NCBI RefSeq assembly: GCF_042679305.1
Contig: NZ_JBHTMP010000043.1
Location: 1-64,000 of the forward strand
From: Micromonospora_H sonneratiae
GTDB lineage: Bacteria > Actinomycetota > Actinomycetes > Mycobacteriales > Micromonosporaceae
DNA length: 64,000 nt
Reading direction: 5' to 3'
The notes under the pieces are model-generated. The model searched no databases, was not told the origin of the DNA, and saw only the letters and a list, made by a program, of their open reading frames with translations. Shown here piece after piece: positions 24,301-32,612 of this stretch. Within the stretch, counting starts at the first letter, position 1. Each line of letters begins with the position of its first letter. The translations under genes were made by a program, and so were the position numbers.

Positions 24301-25014
24301 ATGCGGGCACCACCACCTCGGGTGGCGTGGCCGGTCATGCACCACCACTGGAGTTGGATCACCTTCCTGCACTGGCGGTACCCCGTGGGGACGGTGCAGT
24401 CGATGCTCCCGCCCGGGCTGGCCGTGGACACCTACGACGGTTCGGCCTGGCTCGGGCTGACCCCGTTCCTCATGGAACGGGTCCGTCCACCGGTGGGTCC
24501 CGTCCTGCCATGGTTGTCGCGGTTCCCCGAGACCAACGTCCGGACGTACGTCCGGGACCGGGACGGTCGCCGGGGAATCTGGTTCTTCTCGCTGGACGCG
24601 GCACGACTTCCCGCCGTTCTCGCGGCCAGGGTGAGCTACTCGCTGCCGTACTTCTGGTCGGAGATGGCCGTACGGGTCGACGGTGAGCGGCTCGAATACC
24701 GCTGCACCCGGCGTCGTCCCTCGCTCCGCGGGCCGCACTGCCATGCCGAGGTACGCCTCGGCCCCGCCCTGGACCACCGTGCACATGACGAACTCGCCCG
24801 CTTCCTCACCGCCCGCTACCGCCTGTTCACGGTCGTCCTCGGTCGCCTGGTGGCCGCCGAGGTGGAACACCCGGTATGGCCGCTGCATCACGCCGAGCTG
24901 CTCCGGCTGGACGAGACCCTCCTCACTGCGGCGGGTCTGCCGCCACCGCACGGGCCGCCCCTGGTGCATGCCTCTCCCGGAGTGCCGGTACGGGTGGGTC
25001 GGTGGCACCGGTAG
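24301..25014 (+). CDS. DUF2071 (YqjF-like) protein
   Basis: 237 residues. The N-terminal VMHHHWSWITFLHWRYPVG and LPPGLAVDTYDGSAWLGLTPF, then FPETNVRTYVRDRDGRRGIWFFSLDA, are the DUF2071 signatures. The beta-barrel fold resembles acetoacetate decarboxylase. Function unknown; the gene follows hemerythrin by 16 bases and probably shares its transcript. A strong terminator stands beyond it. Confidence 0.88.
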   Translation: MRAPPPRVAWPVMHHHWSWITFLHWRYPVGTVQSMLPPGLAVDTYDGSAWLGLTPFLMERVRPPVGPVLPWLSRFPETNVRTYVRDRDGRRGIWFFSLDAARLPAVLAARVSYSLPYFWSEMAVRVDGERLEYRCTRRRPSLRGPHCHAEVRLGPALDHRAHDELARFLTARYRLFTVVLGRLVAAEVEHPVWPLHHAELLRLDETLLTAAGLPPPHGPPLVHASPGVPVRVGRWHR

Positions 25015-25088
25015 GCCCGGAGCAACGCCGGCCACGATCCGGCCCCCGCGCGTGGACACCAGCCTCCATCCGCAGGGAGTGCGCCGGA

Positions 25089-25131
25089 CCTGATGTCCGG
25101 GCCGGCCACGGGGACCGGCCCGGACATCAGG
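25089..25131. terminator. bidirectional terminator, 17-bp stem
   Basis: CCTGATGTCCGGGCCGG (25089-25105) pairs perfectly with CCGGCCCGGACATCAGG (25115-25131) around a nine-base loop. It lies between the convergent ends of the DUF2071 gene and katG. Confidence 0.75.
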
Positions 25132-25132
25132 A

Positions 25133-27361
25133 TCACACGAGGTCGAACCGGTCGAGGTTCATCACCTTGACCCATGCCGCGACGAAGTCGTGCACGAACT
25201 TCTCCCGTGCGTCGTCGCTGGCGTACACCTCGGCCACCGCGCGCAGTTCCGAGTTCGAACCGAACACGAGGTCGGCACGGCTACCGGTCCACTTGACCTC
25301 GCCCGTGGCGGGGTCAAGTGCCTCGAAGGTGTTCGCGTCCTCGGACGTCGCCTTCCACGTCGTGCCCAGGTCGAGCAGGTTGACGAAGAAGTCGTTGGTC
25401 AACGTCCCGGGCGTCTCGGTGAGGACGCCCAGGGGCGACTGCTGGTAGTTCGCGCCCAGGACACGCAGACCGCCGACGAGGACCGTCATCTCGGGCGCGC
25501 TCAGGGTCAGCAGGTTCGCCTTGTCGACGAGGAGGAACTCAGCCGGCAGACGGTGACCCTTGCCGAGGTAGTTACGGAACCCGTCCACGGTCGGCTCGAG
25601 CGCGGCGAAGGACTCCACATCGGTCTGCTCCTGGGATGCGTCCGTACGTCCCGGTGTGAAGGCGACCTCGACGGTGTGACCGGCGTTCCTGGCGGCCAAC
25701 TCGACGGCCGCCGAGCCACCGAGCACGATCAGGTCGGCCAGCGAGACCCTCTTCCCTCCGGTCTGGGAGGCGTTGAATGCCTCCTGGATCCCCTCCAGGG
25801 TGTGCAGGACACTCGCCAACTCGTCGGGGTTGTTGACCTCCCAGCCGTTCTGCGGCTCGAGGCGGATGCGTGCCCCGTTGGCACCGCCGCGCTTGTCGCT
25901 GCCGCGGAAGGTCGATGCCGATGCCCACGCCGTGGAGACCAACTGGGACACCGTCAGGCCCGAGGCGAGGATCTGGCCCTTGAGGACCGCGATGTCCTCG
26001 GCGTCGACGAGTTCGTGCGTCACCGGCGGGATCGGGTCCTGCCACAGCAGCGTCTCGGTCGGAACCTCCGGCCCGAGGTAGCGAGCGACCGGTCCCATGT
26101 CGCGGTGGGTCAGCTTGAACCACGCCCGGGCGAAGGCGTCCGCGAAATCGTCCGGGTTCTCGAGGAAGCGCCGCGAGATCTGCTCGTAGACCGGGTCGAA
26201 CCGGAGCGCGAGGTCGGTCGTCAGCATGCTCGGCGCGATGCGCTTCGACGTGTCGTGCGCATGCGGCACCGTGCCCTCGCCCATGCCGTGCTTCGGCTTC
26301 CACTGGTGCGCACCGGCGGGGCTCTTCGTGAGTTCCCACTCGAAGCTGAAGAGGTTCCAGAAGAAGTTGTTGCTCCACTTGGTCGGCGTCGACGTCCACG
26401 TCACCTCGAGGCCGCTGGTGATGGTGTCGGCGCCCTTGCCGGTGCCGAAGCTGCTCTTCCAGCCCAGCCCCTGCTCCTCGATCGAAGCGGCCTCGGGCTC
26501 GGGTCCGACGTGGTCCGCAGGGCCCGCACCGTGGGTCTTTCCGAAGGTGTGACCGCCAGCGATCAGCGCGACCGTCTCCTCGTCGTTCATCGCCATCCGG
26601 CGGAACGTCTCACGGATGTCCCGCGCCGACGCGATCGGGTCCGGGTTGCCGTTCGGGCCCTCCGGATTGACGTAGATGAGGCCCATCTGGACCGCGGCCA
26701 GCGGGTTCTCCAACTCCCGTTCGCCGGTGTAGCGAGCGTCACCGAGCCACGTGGTCTCGGGGCCCCAGTAGACGTCCTCGTCGGGCTCCCAGACGTCCAC
26801 CCGGCCGCCGGCGAAGCCGAAGGTCTTGAAGCCCATCGTCTCCAGGGCGACGTTGCCAGCGAGGATCATGAGGTCGGCCCACGAGATCTTCTGGCCGTAC
26901 TTCTTCTTGACCGGCCACAGCAGGCGGCGAGCCTTGTCGAGGTTCGCGTTGTCCGGCCAACTGTTGAGCGGCGCGAAGCGCTGCTGCCCGGCACCGGCGC
27001 CGCCACGTCCGTCGCTGATGCGGTAGGTGCCCGCGCTGTGCCACGCCATCCGGACGATGAACGGGCCGTAGTGGCCGAAGTCGGCCGGCCACCAGTCCTG
27101 CGAGGTGGTCAGGACCTGCGCGATGTCCTGTTTCACGGCGGCGAGGTCGAGGGTCTTGAAGGCCTCGGCGTAGTCGAACTCACCGAGGGGGTTGGCCACG
27201 GCGGGGTTCTTGGCGAGGATCTTCAAGTTGAGCTGGTTCGGCCACCAGCCGCGGTTACCGCCGCCCTGGGTCGGGTGGGGGGCGCGTCCGTGTGCGACCG
27301 GGCAGCGAGACTCGCTCCCCGCGTCCGCGTCGTGGACAACGGCATCGTGGTTCTCGGACAT
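25133..27361 (-). CDS. katG: catalase-peroxidase KatG
   Basis: 742 residues, full family length. The distal pocket VRMAWHSAGTYR gives catalytic Arg, Trp and His; GGHTFGKTHGAG holds the proximal haem-ligand His; the Met-Tyr-Trp adduct residues are present (Trp in AWHSAG, Tyr in GLIYVNPEG, Met in FRRMAMND). The second, haem-less domain is complete. It decomposes hydrogen peroxide with catalase and broad peroxidase activity. GGAAGGAACCTG precedes the ATG, and furA lies 34 bases upstream, so the pair is one operon under FurA control, as in mycobacteria and Streptomyces. Confidence 0.98.
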   Translation of the reverse strand: MSENHDAVVHDADAGSESRCPVAHGRAPHPTQGGGNRGWWPNQLNLKILAKNPAVANPLGEFDYAEAFKTLDLAAVKQDIAQVLTTSQDWWPADFGHYGPFIVRMAWHSAGTYRISDGRGGAGAGQQRFAPLNSWPDNANLDKARRLLWPVKKKYGQKISWADLMILAGNVALETMGFKTFGFAGGRVDVWEPDEDVYWGPETTWLGDARYTGERELENPLAAVQMGLIYVNPEGPNGNPDPIASARDIRETFRRMAMNDEETVALIAGGHTFGKTHGAGPADHVGPEPEAASIEEQGLGWKSSFGTGKGADTITSGLEVTWTSTPTKWSNNFFWNLFSFEWELTKSPAGAHQWKPKHGMGEGTVPHAHDTSKRIAPSMLTTDLALRFDPVYEQISRRFLENPDDFADAFARAWFKLTHRDMGPVARYLGPEVPTETLLWQDPIPPVTHELVDAEDIAVLKGQILASGLTVSQLVSTAWASASTFRGSDKRGGANGARIRLEPQNGWEVNNPDELASVLHTLEGIQEAFNASQTGGKRVSLADLIVLGGSAAVELAARNAGHTVEVAFTPGRTDASQEQTDVESFAALEPTVDGFRNYLGKGHRLPAEFLLVDKANLLTLSAPEMTVLVGGLRVLGANYQQSPLGVLTETPGTLTNDFFVNLLDLGTTWKATSEDANTFEALDPATGEVKWTGSRADLVFGSNSELRAVAEVYASDDAREKFVHDFVAAWVKVMNLDRFDLV

Positions 27362-27395
27362 CAGGTTCCTTCCGTGACTTGGCGAATCAGGGGAA

Positions 27396-27827
27396 TCAGG
27401 AATTGCCTGTGGTGGAACATTCGGGGCAGAGACCCCAGTAGATGACCTCGGCCTCGTCGATCGAGAAGCCGTTGTCGTCCGACGCGGTCAGGCAGGGCGC
27501 CGCGCCGATGGCGCAGTCGACATCGGCGATGAGACCGCATGACCGGCACACCACGTGGTGGTGGTTGTCCCCGATCCGTGACTCGTAGCGGGCCACGGAG
27601 CCGGATGGCTGGATGCGCCGTACCAGACCTGCGGCCGTCAACGCATGTAGCGAGTCGTACACGGTCTGGTGGGACACCTCGGGAAGATCCCTGCGTACGG
27701 CACCGATGATCGATTCCGTGTCGGCGTGCGGATGCGCGTGCACCGCGTTCAGCACTGCCACCCGAGGTCGGGTCACACGCAACGCGGCCGCGCGCAGCAT
27801 CTGCTGGAGTTCCGGGGTCGTGGCCAC
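27396..27827 (-). CDS. furA: Fur-family repressor FurA of katG
   Basis: 143 residues from GTG 27827. Winged helix: VTRPRVAVLNAVHAHPHADTESI and VSHQTVYDSLHALTAAGLVRRI; metal-binding and dimer region: HHHVVCRSCG and CPEC, two CxxC pairs for a structural zinc. In relatives FurA represses its own operon and is released by peroxide. Longer in-frame starts exist but extend poorly conserved sequence; the GTG fits the promoter at 27835-27863, which would give a leaderless mRNA. Confidence 0.92.
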   Translation of the reverse strand: MATTPELQQMLRAAALRVTRPRVAVLNAVHAHPHADTESIIGAVRRDLPEVSHQTVYDSLHALTAAGLVRRIQPSGSVARYESRIGDNHHHVVCRSCGLIADVDCAIGAAPCLTASDDNGFSIDEAEVIYWGLCPECSTTGNS

Positions 27828-27834
27828 GTCCCAC

Positions 27835-27863
27835 AGTCTGGCCGCTTTTCTGGAATGAGTCAA
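27835..27863 (-). promoter_or_regulatory. predicted furA-katG promoter, leaderless
   Basis: On the minus strand TTGACT (27858-27863) and CAGACT (27835-27840) are 17 bases apart. The -10 box ends seven bases before the GTG, so transcription would begin at or next to the start codon. Leaderless or near-leaderless furA transcripts with FurA bound over this site are known from actinobacteria. The -10 box is weak, which lowers confidence. Confidence 0.45.
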
Positions 27864-28105
27864 GAAAATGGACCCGACGTTACGCGACCCCGACGTCACG
27901 CCGGCCGGAGCTCGATGCATCCCGTCACTACGTTCGGACATTTTCCCCAAACAGCGCAGATGTAGTTGAGACGCTGATTACACCGTCCTCAGGCGGTGAC
28001 ATCTTCCGGGGCAGCCATCGCACCGTGCTGCCGTCCTGTCGAACCGCCCGGACCACCTGCGAAGGCAGGTCCGGGGTACGACCCAACCGGCCGGAGGTGA
28101 CGGAA

Positions 28106-30010
28106 GTGGGTGGCGAGTCCAGAACCGACCACGGGCGCAGGTGGCGGGCTTTCGTCCCGCTGGCCGGGCTGACGGCGGTGGTGGTGCTGGGTGCCGCCCT
28201 GTGGTTTGCCGATCGGCGACAGGGTGCCGACATCTGCTGGACGGCGGCCACCCTGATCACACTGGCGGTGACGCTGCGTTGGTTGATCCAATCGCTCCTA
28301 CGGCGGCGGATCGGCGTGGACGTGATCGCGACCCTGGCCATGCTCACCTCCCTGCTGGTAGGGGAATATCTGGCCGGGGCGGTGGTGGCGTTGATGCTGG
28401 CCACCGGACACACGCTGGAGGTGTACGCCCAGGGCAGGGCGACCCGGGACCTGCACAAGCTGCTGGCGCGGGTACCCCGCACAGCGCGACGCCGTAGCCC
28501 GGACGGCGGGATCCGGACCGTCGACGTCAACCAGATTCGCGAGGGTGACCGACTGCTGGTCGGGCCGGGAGATGTCGTGGCCGTGGACGGCGTCGCCGAG
28601 GAGGCGGCGACGGTGGACGAGTCGGTGGTGACCGGCGAGTCCCAGTTGGTGGAGCATCGGGCCGGGGACCGGTTGGCCAGCGGTGTGGTCAACGCGGGTG
28701 CTGCCTTCGGACTGCGGGCCGCCGCGACGGCGGCCGAGAGCACGTATGCGGGGATCGTCCGCCTCGCCGAGCAGGCGAACGCGGCGAAGGCTCCGATGGT
28801 ACGGCTGGCGGACCGGTACGCCGCCGCGTTCGTGCCGTTCACCCTGGCCCTGGCCGTGATCGCGTGGGCGGTCTCCGGACAGTTCGTGCGTGCGGTGGCG
28901 GTGCTGGTGGTGGCCACACCGTGTCCACTGCTGCTGGCGACCCCGATAGCGATCGTGTCTGGGCTGTCCCGCGCGGCGCGACGTGGTGTGCTGGTCCGGG
29001 ACGGCGCTTCGTTGGAGTCGCTGGGCCGCGCACAAACCCTACTGGTGGACAAGACCGGGACGTTGACCACCGGCCACCCCCAGGTGGCGGAGGTGGTGAC
29101 CGCGCCAGGTGGCGACCGTGACGAACTGCTGCGGCTGGCCGCATCGGTCGAACAGCTGTCCTCCCATGTGTTGGCCGCAGCGGTCGTGCAAGCGGCCGAG
29201 GATCGGGGCCTGCGGTTGGCGGTGCCGGCGGAGGTGACCGAACAGGCCGGGCAGGGGGTCGGTGGCCGGGTCGAGGGCCGACTCGTGCGGGTCGGCCAAC
29301 ACGGCGCCGATCTGCCGGGCTGGGCCGTACTGGAGCAGCAGCGGGCGGAGGCGGACGGCCTGTCGACGGTGTGGGTGAGCCTCGACGGCGTGCTCGGCGG
29401 GGCGGTGTTCCTGCGGGACCCGGTACGACCGGACGCTGGTGACACCGTACGGCGGCTACGGCAGACCGGCTTCTCCCGGATGGTGATGCTGACCGGTGAC
29501 CGGCCGGAGGTCGCCGAACGGGTGGCCCGGGCCGTGGGCGTGGACGACGTGGTGGCGCGCTGTTCGCCTCAGGAGAAGGTCGCCCGGGTGCGGGCCGAGT
29601 CCGAACATGCGGTGACGGTGATGGTCGGCGACGGGATCAACGACGCACCCGCCCTGGCGACCGCCGGAGTGGGGGTGGCACTGGGAGCGACGGGGGCCAC
29701 CGCGTCGGCGGACGTAGCCGATGCCGTGCTGTCGGTCGATCGGCTGGACCGGTTGGCCGATGCGGTGGAGATCGCCCGCCGCTCCCGGGCGATCGCGGTG
29801 CAGAGCGCCGTCGCCGGGATGGGGTTGGCGGTGATCGCCATGGTTGCCGCAGCGTTCGGACTACTTCCGCCGGTGGCCGGCGCATTCCTACAGGAAGGCA
29901 TCGATGTCGCCGTCATACTCAACGCGCTACGTGCCCTCGGCGGTGGTCCACGCGGGCTACGCGCCAACAGGCGACGCGGGGACTTGCTCGAAACCCGTCG
30001 GCGCCACTGA
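28106..30010 (+). CDS. P1B-type heavy-metal-translocating ATPase
   Basis: 634 residues from GTG 28106 after GGAGGTGA (an in-frame GTG at 28097 is possible). All P-type motifs are present: VTGESQ (actuator), ATPCPLLLATP in the membrane, DKTGTLT (phosphorylated Asp), MLTGDRP and MVGDGINDAPAL. Six or more membrane helices are visible. There is no N-terminal CxxC metal-binding domain. The CPL-type membrane motif fits a subgroup exporting divalent metals, but metal identity cannot be fixed. Adjacent FurA/KatG suggests a link to peroxide or metal stress. Confidence 0.9.
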   Translation: MGGESRTDHGRRWRAFVPLAGLTAVVVLGAALWFADRRQGADICWTAATLITLAVTLRWLIQSLLRRRIGVDVIATLAMLTSLLVGEYLAGAVVALMLATGHTLEVYAQGRATRDLHKLLARVPRTARRRSPDGGIRTVDVNQIREGDRLLVGPGDVVAVDGVAEEAATVDESVVTGESQLVEHRAGDRLASGVVNAGAAFGLRAAATAAESTYAGIVRLAEQANAAKAPMVRLADRYAAAFVPFTLALAVIAWAVSGQFVRAVAVLVVATPCPLLLATPIAIVSGLSRAARRGVLVRDGASLESLGRAQTLLVDKTGTLTTGHPQVAEVVTAPGGDRDELLRLAASVEQLSSHVLAAAVVQAAEDRGLRLAVPAEVTEQAGQGVGGRVEGRLVRVGQHGADLPGWAVLEQQRAEADGLSTVWVSLDGVLGGAVFLRDPVRPDAGDTVRRLRQTGFSRMVMLTGDRPEVAERVARAVGVDDVVARCSPQEKVARVRAESEHAVTVMVGDGINDAPALATAGVGVALGATGATASADVADAVLSVDRLDRLADAVEIARRSRAIAVQSAVAGMGLAVIAMVAAAFGLLPPVAGAFLQEGIDVAVILNALRALGGGPRGLRANRRRGDLLETRRRH

Positions 30011-30036
30011 TCCCCGGTGGGTGGCAGCGGCTATCG

Positions 30037-30681
30037 TTACCCGTCGACGCAGTTCCTACTCGTACGTTTGACGGTGTATTCGGTGTCGTCGTGGGTGATG
30101 CCGGAGGGTGCGCCGTCGAAGTGGGTTTCCACCTTCTGCCAGCCCCGTCGCTGCTCATAGTGCAGGTGGGGGGCACCGGAGTTACCGGTGCTGCCGACCC
30201 GCCCGACCTGGTCGCCCTGGGCGACCCGCTGACCGACCCGGACCAGCGGCGGTTCGAGCAGGTGGAGATACTGGGTCTCCCATCTGCCACCGTGATCGAT
30301 CTTCACCCAGTAGCCGCCGCCCCGGCCACGCGGCCCGTCCGGATTCTCCGGGGTGCGGCCACCCAGCGACCCGTTGACGCCTGCCTCGGTGACCGTGCCG
30401 CTGTAGGAGGCGAGCACCGGCCGCCCCCATGCCTCCCCCTTGGTGGGGAACAGATCGACGTCGTAGTCGTCGTGGCCGGGGTAGGTACCGAGCTGCCAGG
30501 TCTCGCCGCAGGGAACGGGTAGTTGGAACAGCGGGCGGGGACCCGGCGGCCACAGAAACACCACCACGACAGCGGCAACAGCGAGGACGACCATGGCCGT
30601 ACCGAGCGCCAGGACGATACGGAGCGTACGGCTCCGGGCGCGGCGGCGGTTGCGGCGTCTGGTGGGGTGGCCGGTCGTCAC
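30037..30681 (-). CDS. membrane-anchored M23-family peptidase
   Basis: 214 residues, GTG start. An Arg-rich N-terminus and one membrane segment (about 21-44) are followed by a LytM fold: GHDDYDVDLFP gives the HxxxD zinc ligands, and GAPHLHYE gives the HxH motif. Family members cut peptidoglycan cross-links or act as inactive activators of other hydrolases. The starts of this gene and its divergent neighbour are only nine bases apart, so one or both starts may be annotated too far upstream. Confidence 0.82.
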   Translation of the reverse strand: MTTGHPTRRRNRRRARSRTLRIVLALGTAMVVLAVAAVVVVFLWPPGPRPLFQLPVPCGETWQLGTYPGHDDYDVDLFPTKGEAWGRPVLASYSGTVTEAGVNGSLGGRTPENPDGPRGRGGGYWVKIDHGGRWETQYLHLLEPPLVRVGQRVAQGDQVGRVGSTGNSGAPHLHYEQRRGWQKVETHFDGAPSGITHDDTEYTVKRTSRNCVDG

Positions 30682-30690
30682 CTTCCGATC

Positions 30691-31500
30691 ATGGCAGACG
30701 CCGCCAAGGAACCGGCTCCCACCGGCGCGTGCTTGTCGTACTCCTGGTGCAGGCTGCGTGGCGTGGACCTGACGTTTGCGTTCGCCGTCCTGCTCGGGCG
30801 GTCCGACTTCCCTGCCGGCTCCTACGATGCCTACTACGGCGGCGACACCCTCGACGAGTTCCTGCTCCCGGCCCGCTGGCTCACCCCGGCCGCCCTCGCG
30901 TCGTCCGCCCCGGTCGCGTTACCAGCCGTCGACGCCTGCTACCTCGACGATGACCATCAGGCCCTCGCCTGGGAGTTCGACCTGGCCAATTCGCTGTTCG
31001 CGGTCGAGTGGGCCGACGACGTACTGCCGGCGGCGTTCCTCTCCGACGTACGGGCGGCCGATGCCGACATGCTCGTATGCGGCACCGACCTGGGCGTGCT
31101 GCTCGCCCGCCACGGCCTCGACCTGACGGCCCGGTCGGCGAAGCAGCTGAACTATCGCATCTCGGCACTGCTGTGTCTGGCCACGGACGGCACCCTGCAC
31201 GACGCCATGCGCATGGCGACGTTCACGCACCGCCTGCCGGCACTGGCCTCGTTCGGCTCGGGAGGCCTGCGGCGGGTCGAGGAGGACTGGGAGGCGGCGC
31301 TGGCCGCAGTCGAGCCGCCGGAACTGCGTGACCATCTGCGCCTGCACTGCCTGGAGCCGTTCTGGTCGCGGGGCGCGGGTGCCTGCTACCTGGGCACGGA
31401 CAACTGGCCGACCGGCACCTCGGCCCTCGACGGCCGACGCAAGCTGCTGGCGGGTTGGGAGTTCGGCGAGTCTCAGTCGGGGGTGGCCGTGGTCGCCTGA
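30691..31500 (+). CDS. hypothetical protein, 269 aa
   Basis: From the ATG at 30691 the protein is acidic, soluble-looking and rich in Leu, Ala, Asp, Trp and Tyr, with a Cys-containing N-terminus (GACLSYSWCRLRGVDL) and alternating helices. No signal peptide, membrane span or recognised motif. No ribosome site precedes the ATG. Codon use is normal for this genome over the whole length, and a terminator follows the stop, which supports a real gene. Confidence 0.65.
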   Translation: MADAAKEPAPTGACLSYSWCRLRGVDLTFAFAVLLGRSDFPAGSYDAYYGGDTLDEFLLPARWLTPAALASSAPVALPAVDACYLDDDHQALAWEFDLANSLFAVEWADDVLPAAFLSDVRAADADMLVCGTDLGVLLARHGLDLTARSAKQLNYRISALLCLATDGTLHDAMRMATFTHRLPALASFGSGGLRRVEEDWEAALAAVEPPELRDHLRLHCLEPFWSRGAGACYLGTDNWPTGTSALDGRRKLLAGWEFGESQSGVAVVA

Positions 31501-31522
31501 GTGAGCGCTGCGACACCTCGAC

Positions 31523-31555
31523 GTGATCTTCGTTGAGCGGGTCTTCGAAGATCAC
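31523..31555. terminator. bidirectional terminator, 10-bp stem
   Basis: GTGATCTTCG (31523-31532) pairs perfectly with CGAAGATCAC (31546-31555), between the convergent hypothetical gene and the WYL regulator. Confidence 0.6.
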
Positions 31556-31603
31556 CCGGTGACGCCCTCGCGCGAGATCTCGCTGACCGCCACGCGAGAG
31601 GTC

Positions 31604-32551
31604 TCAACCGAGCAGCCGTGTGCCGAAGGACCGGAGGGCCGTTCGGAAGTCGGACGGTTCGTGGACGGTGAAGTCGGCATCCAGGAAGGCGAGGTTCAGG
31701 AGTAGCCACTGCCAGCTGTCCAGTGCGAGGACGACTCTGGTCCGCTGGTCACCCAGAGCCACGATCTCGGCTTCCTGGTACCTGACGGCATCGGCGACGG
31801 CGGGCAGCGGCGCGTCCACGGTGAAAACGACCCGCTTGCGGTCCTTGTTGAGCCCCTGACGCAGGTAGTCGAGTGCGGTGTCGGCGGGCAAGGGCCTTGG
31901 CGTATAGGTGCTGGTGGACGCATGGAGACGGGCAATGCGGTCGATACGGAAGACCCGCCAGTCCTCCCGGTGGGCGTCCCAGGCGAGGAGGTACCAGCGC
32001 AGGTTGTGGTGGACGTGGCGGTAGGGGTCGACGCGTCGGGACGTGACGGCCCCGTCCTTGCCCAGGTAGTCGAAGGTGACGACGTAGCGGTGCTGGATGG
32101 CATCGGCCAGGGAGGCCAGTACGTCGGCGCTGACGCTCGGGGCAGGGGCGGTACTGGTTTCCAGGCTTGCCCGGAACTGGGCGACACGGGGACGCAGCCG
32201 CTTGGGGAGGTACTGGTCGACCTTGCCGTACGCCCGGGTGGCGGCCTCGTCCACGCTGCCTTCGACGGCACTGCCGGTGGCGGCAAGGGTTGCCAGCCCG
32301 AGAAGGGTCGCGATCGCTTCCTCGTCGTCAAGCGCGAGCGGCGGCATGGCGGTGCCCGCAGTGAGCCGGTAGTAGCCACCGGGACCGGGTTGGGTCTGGA
32401 CGGGGTAGCCGTAGCTACGGAGGCGGTCGATGTCGCGGCGCAGGGTCCGGGGACTGACGTCGAGCCGCGCGACGAGTTCGTCACCGCTGAACGCCCGCCC
32501 GGTCTGGAGTGTGGCCAACAGGGCAAGGATGCGTTGGGTGACGTCCGCCAT
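31604..32551 (-). CDS. WYL-domain transcriptional regulator (YafY/DeoR-like)
   Basis: 315 residues from ATG 32551. N-terminal HTH (MADVTQRILALLATLQTG, FSGDELVARLDVSPRTLRRDIDRL), then a WYL domain with HRYVVTFDYLGKDG and LRWYLLAWDAHREDWRVFRIDRI, and a C-terminal WCX extension. WYL domains bind nucleic-acid or small ligands and often control DNA-damage or defence genes. It is divergent from a UvrA-like gene across a 61-base gap with a perfect palindrome, the natural arrangement for a local regulator. Confidence 0.9.
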   Translation of the reverse strand: MADVTQRILALLATLQTGRAFSGDELVARLDVSPRTLRRDIDRLRSYGYPVQTQPGPGGYYRLTAGTAMPPLALDDEEAIATLLGLATLAATGSAVEGSVDEAATRAYGKVDQYLPKRLRPRVAQFRASLETSTAPAPSVSADVLASLADAIQHRYVVTFDYLGKDGAVTSRRVDPYRHVHHNLRWYLLAWDAHREDWRVFRIDRIARLHASTSTYTPRPLPADTALDYLRQGLNKDRKRVVFTVDAPLPAVADAVRYQEAEIVALGDQRTRVVLALDSWQWLLLNLAFLDADFTVHEPSDFRTALRSFGTRLLG

Positions 32552-32581
32552 CTGTCCAGTCTCGCCGCTGACGCGGTCAGA

Positions 32582-32593
32582 ATGTGGCCACAT
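32582..32593. promoter_or_regulatory. candidate operator palindrome between WYL regulator and uvrA-like gene
   Basis: ATGTGGCCACAT is a perfect 12-base palindrome, flanked by CAG on one side and CTG on the other. It sits in the 61-base divergent gap, 20 bases before the uvrA-like ATG and 31 bases before the WYL gene ATG. A dimeric repressor bound here would control both genes. Confidence 0.55.
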
Positions 32594-32612
32594 CTGTTCG
32601 TAGCCTCGCCAC

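Noticed and set aside
25190..27445. 751-residue open frame antisense to katG
   Set aside because: It is an ordinary shadow frame of a high-GC gene; KatG on the other strand has complete motifs and full length.
27928..29445. 505-residue frame antisense to the P-type ATPase
   Set aside because: Ser/Thr/Arg-rich shadow frame; the plus strand encodes a complete ATPase with DKTGT and GDGxNDxP motifs.
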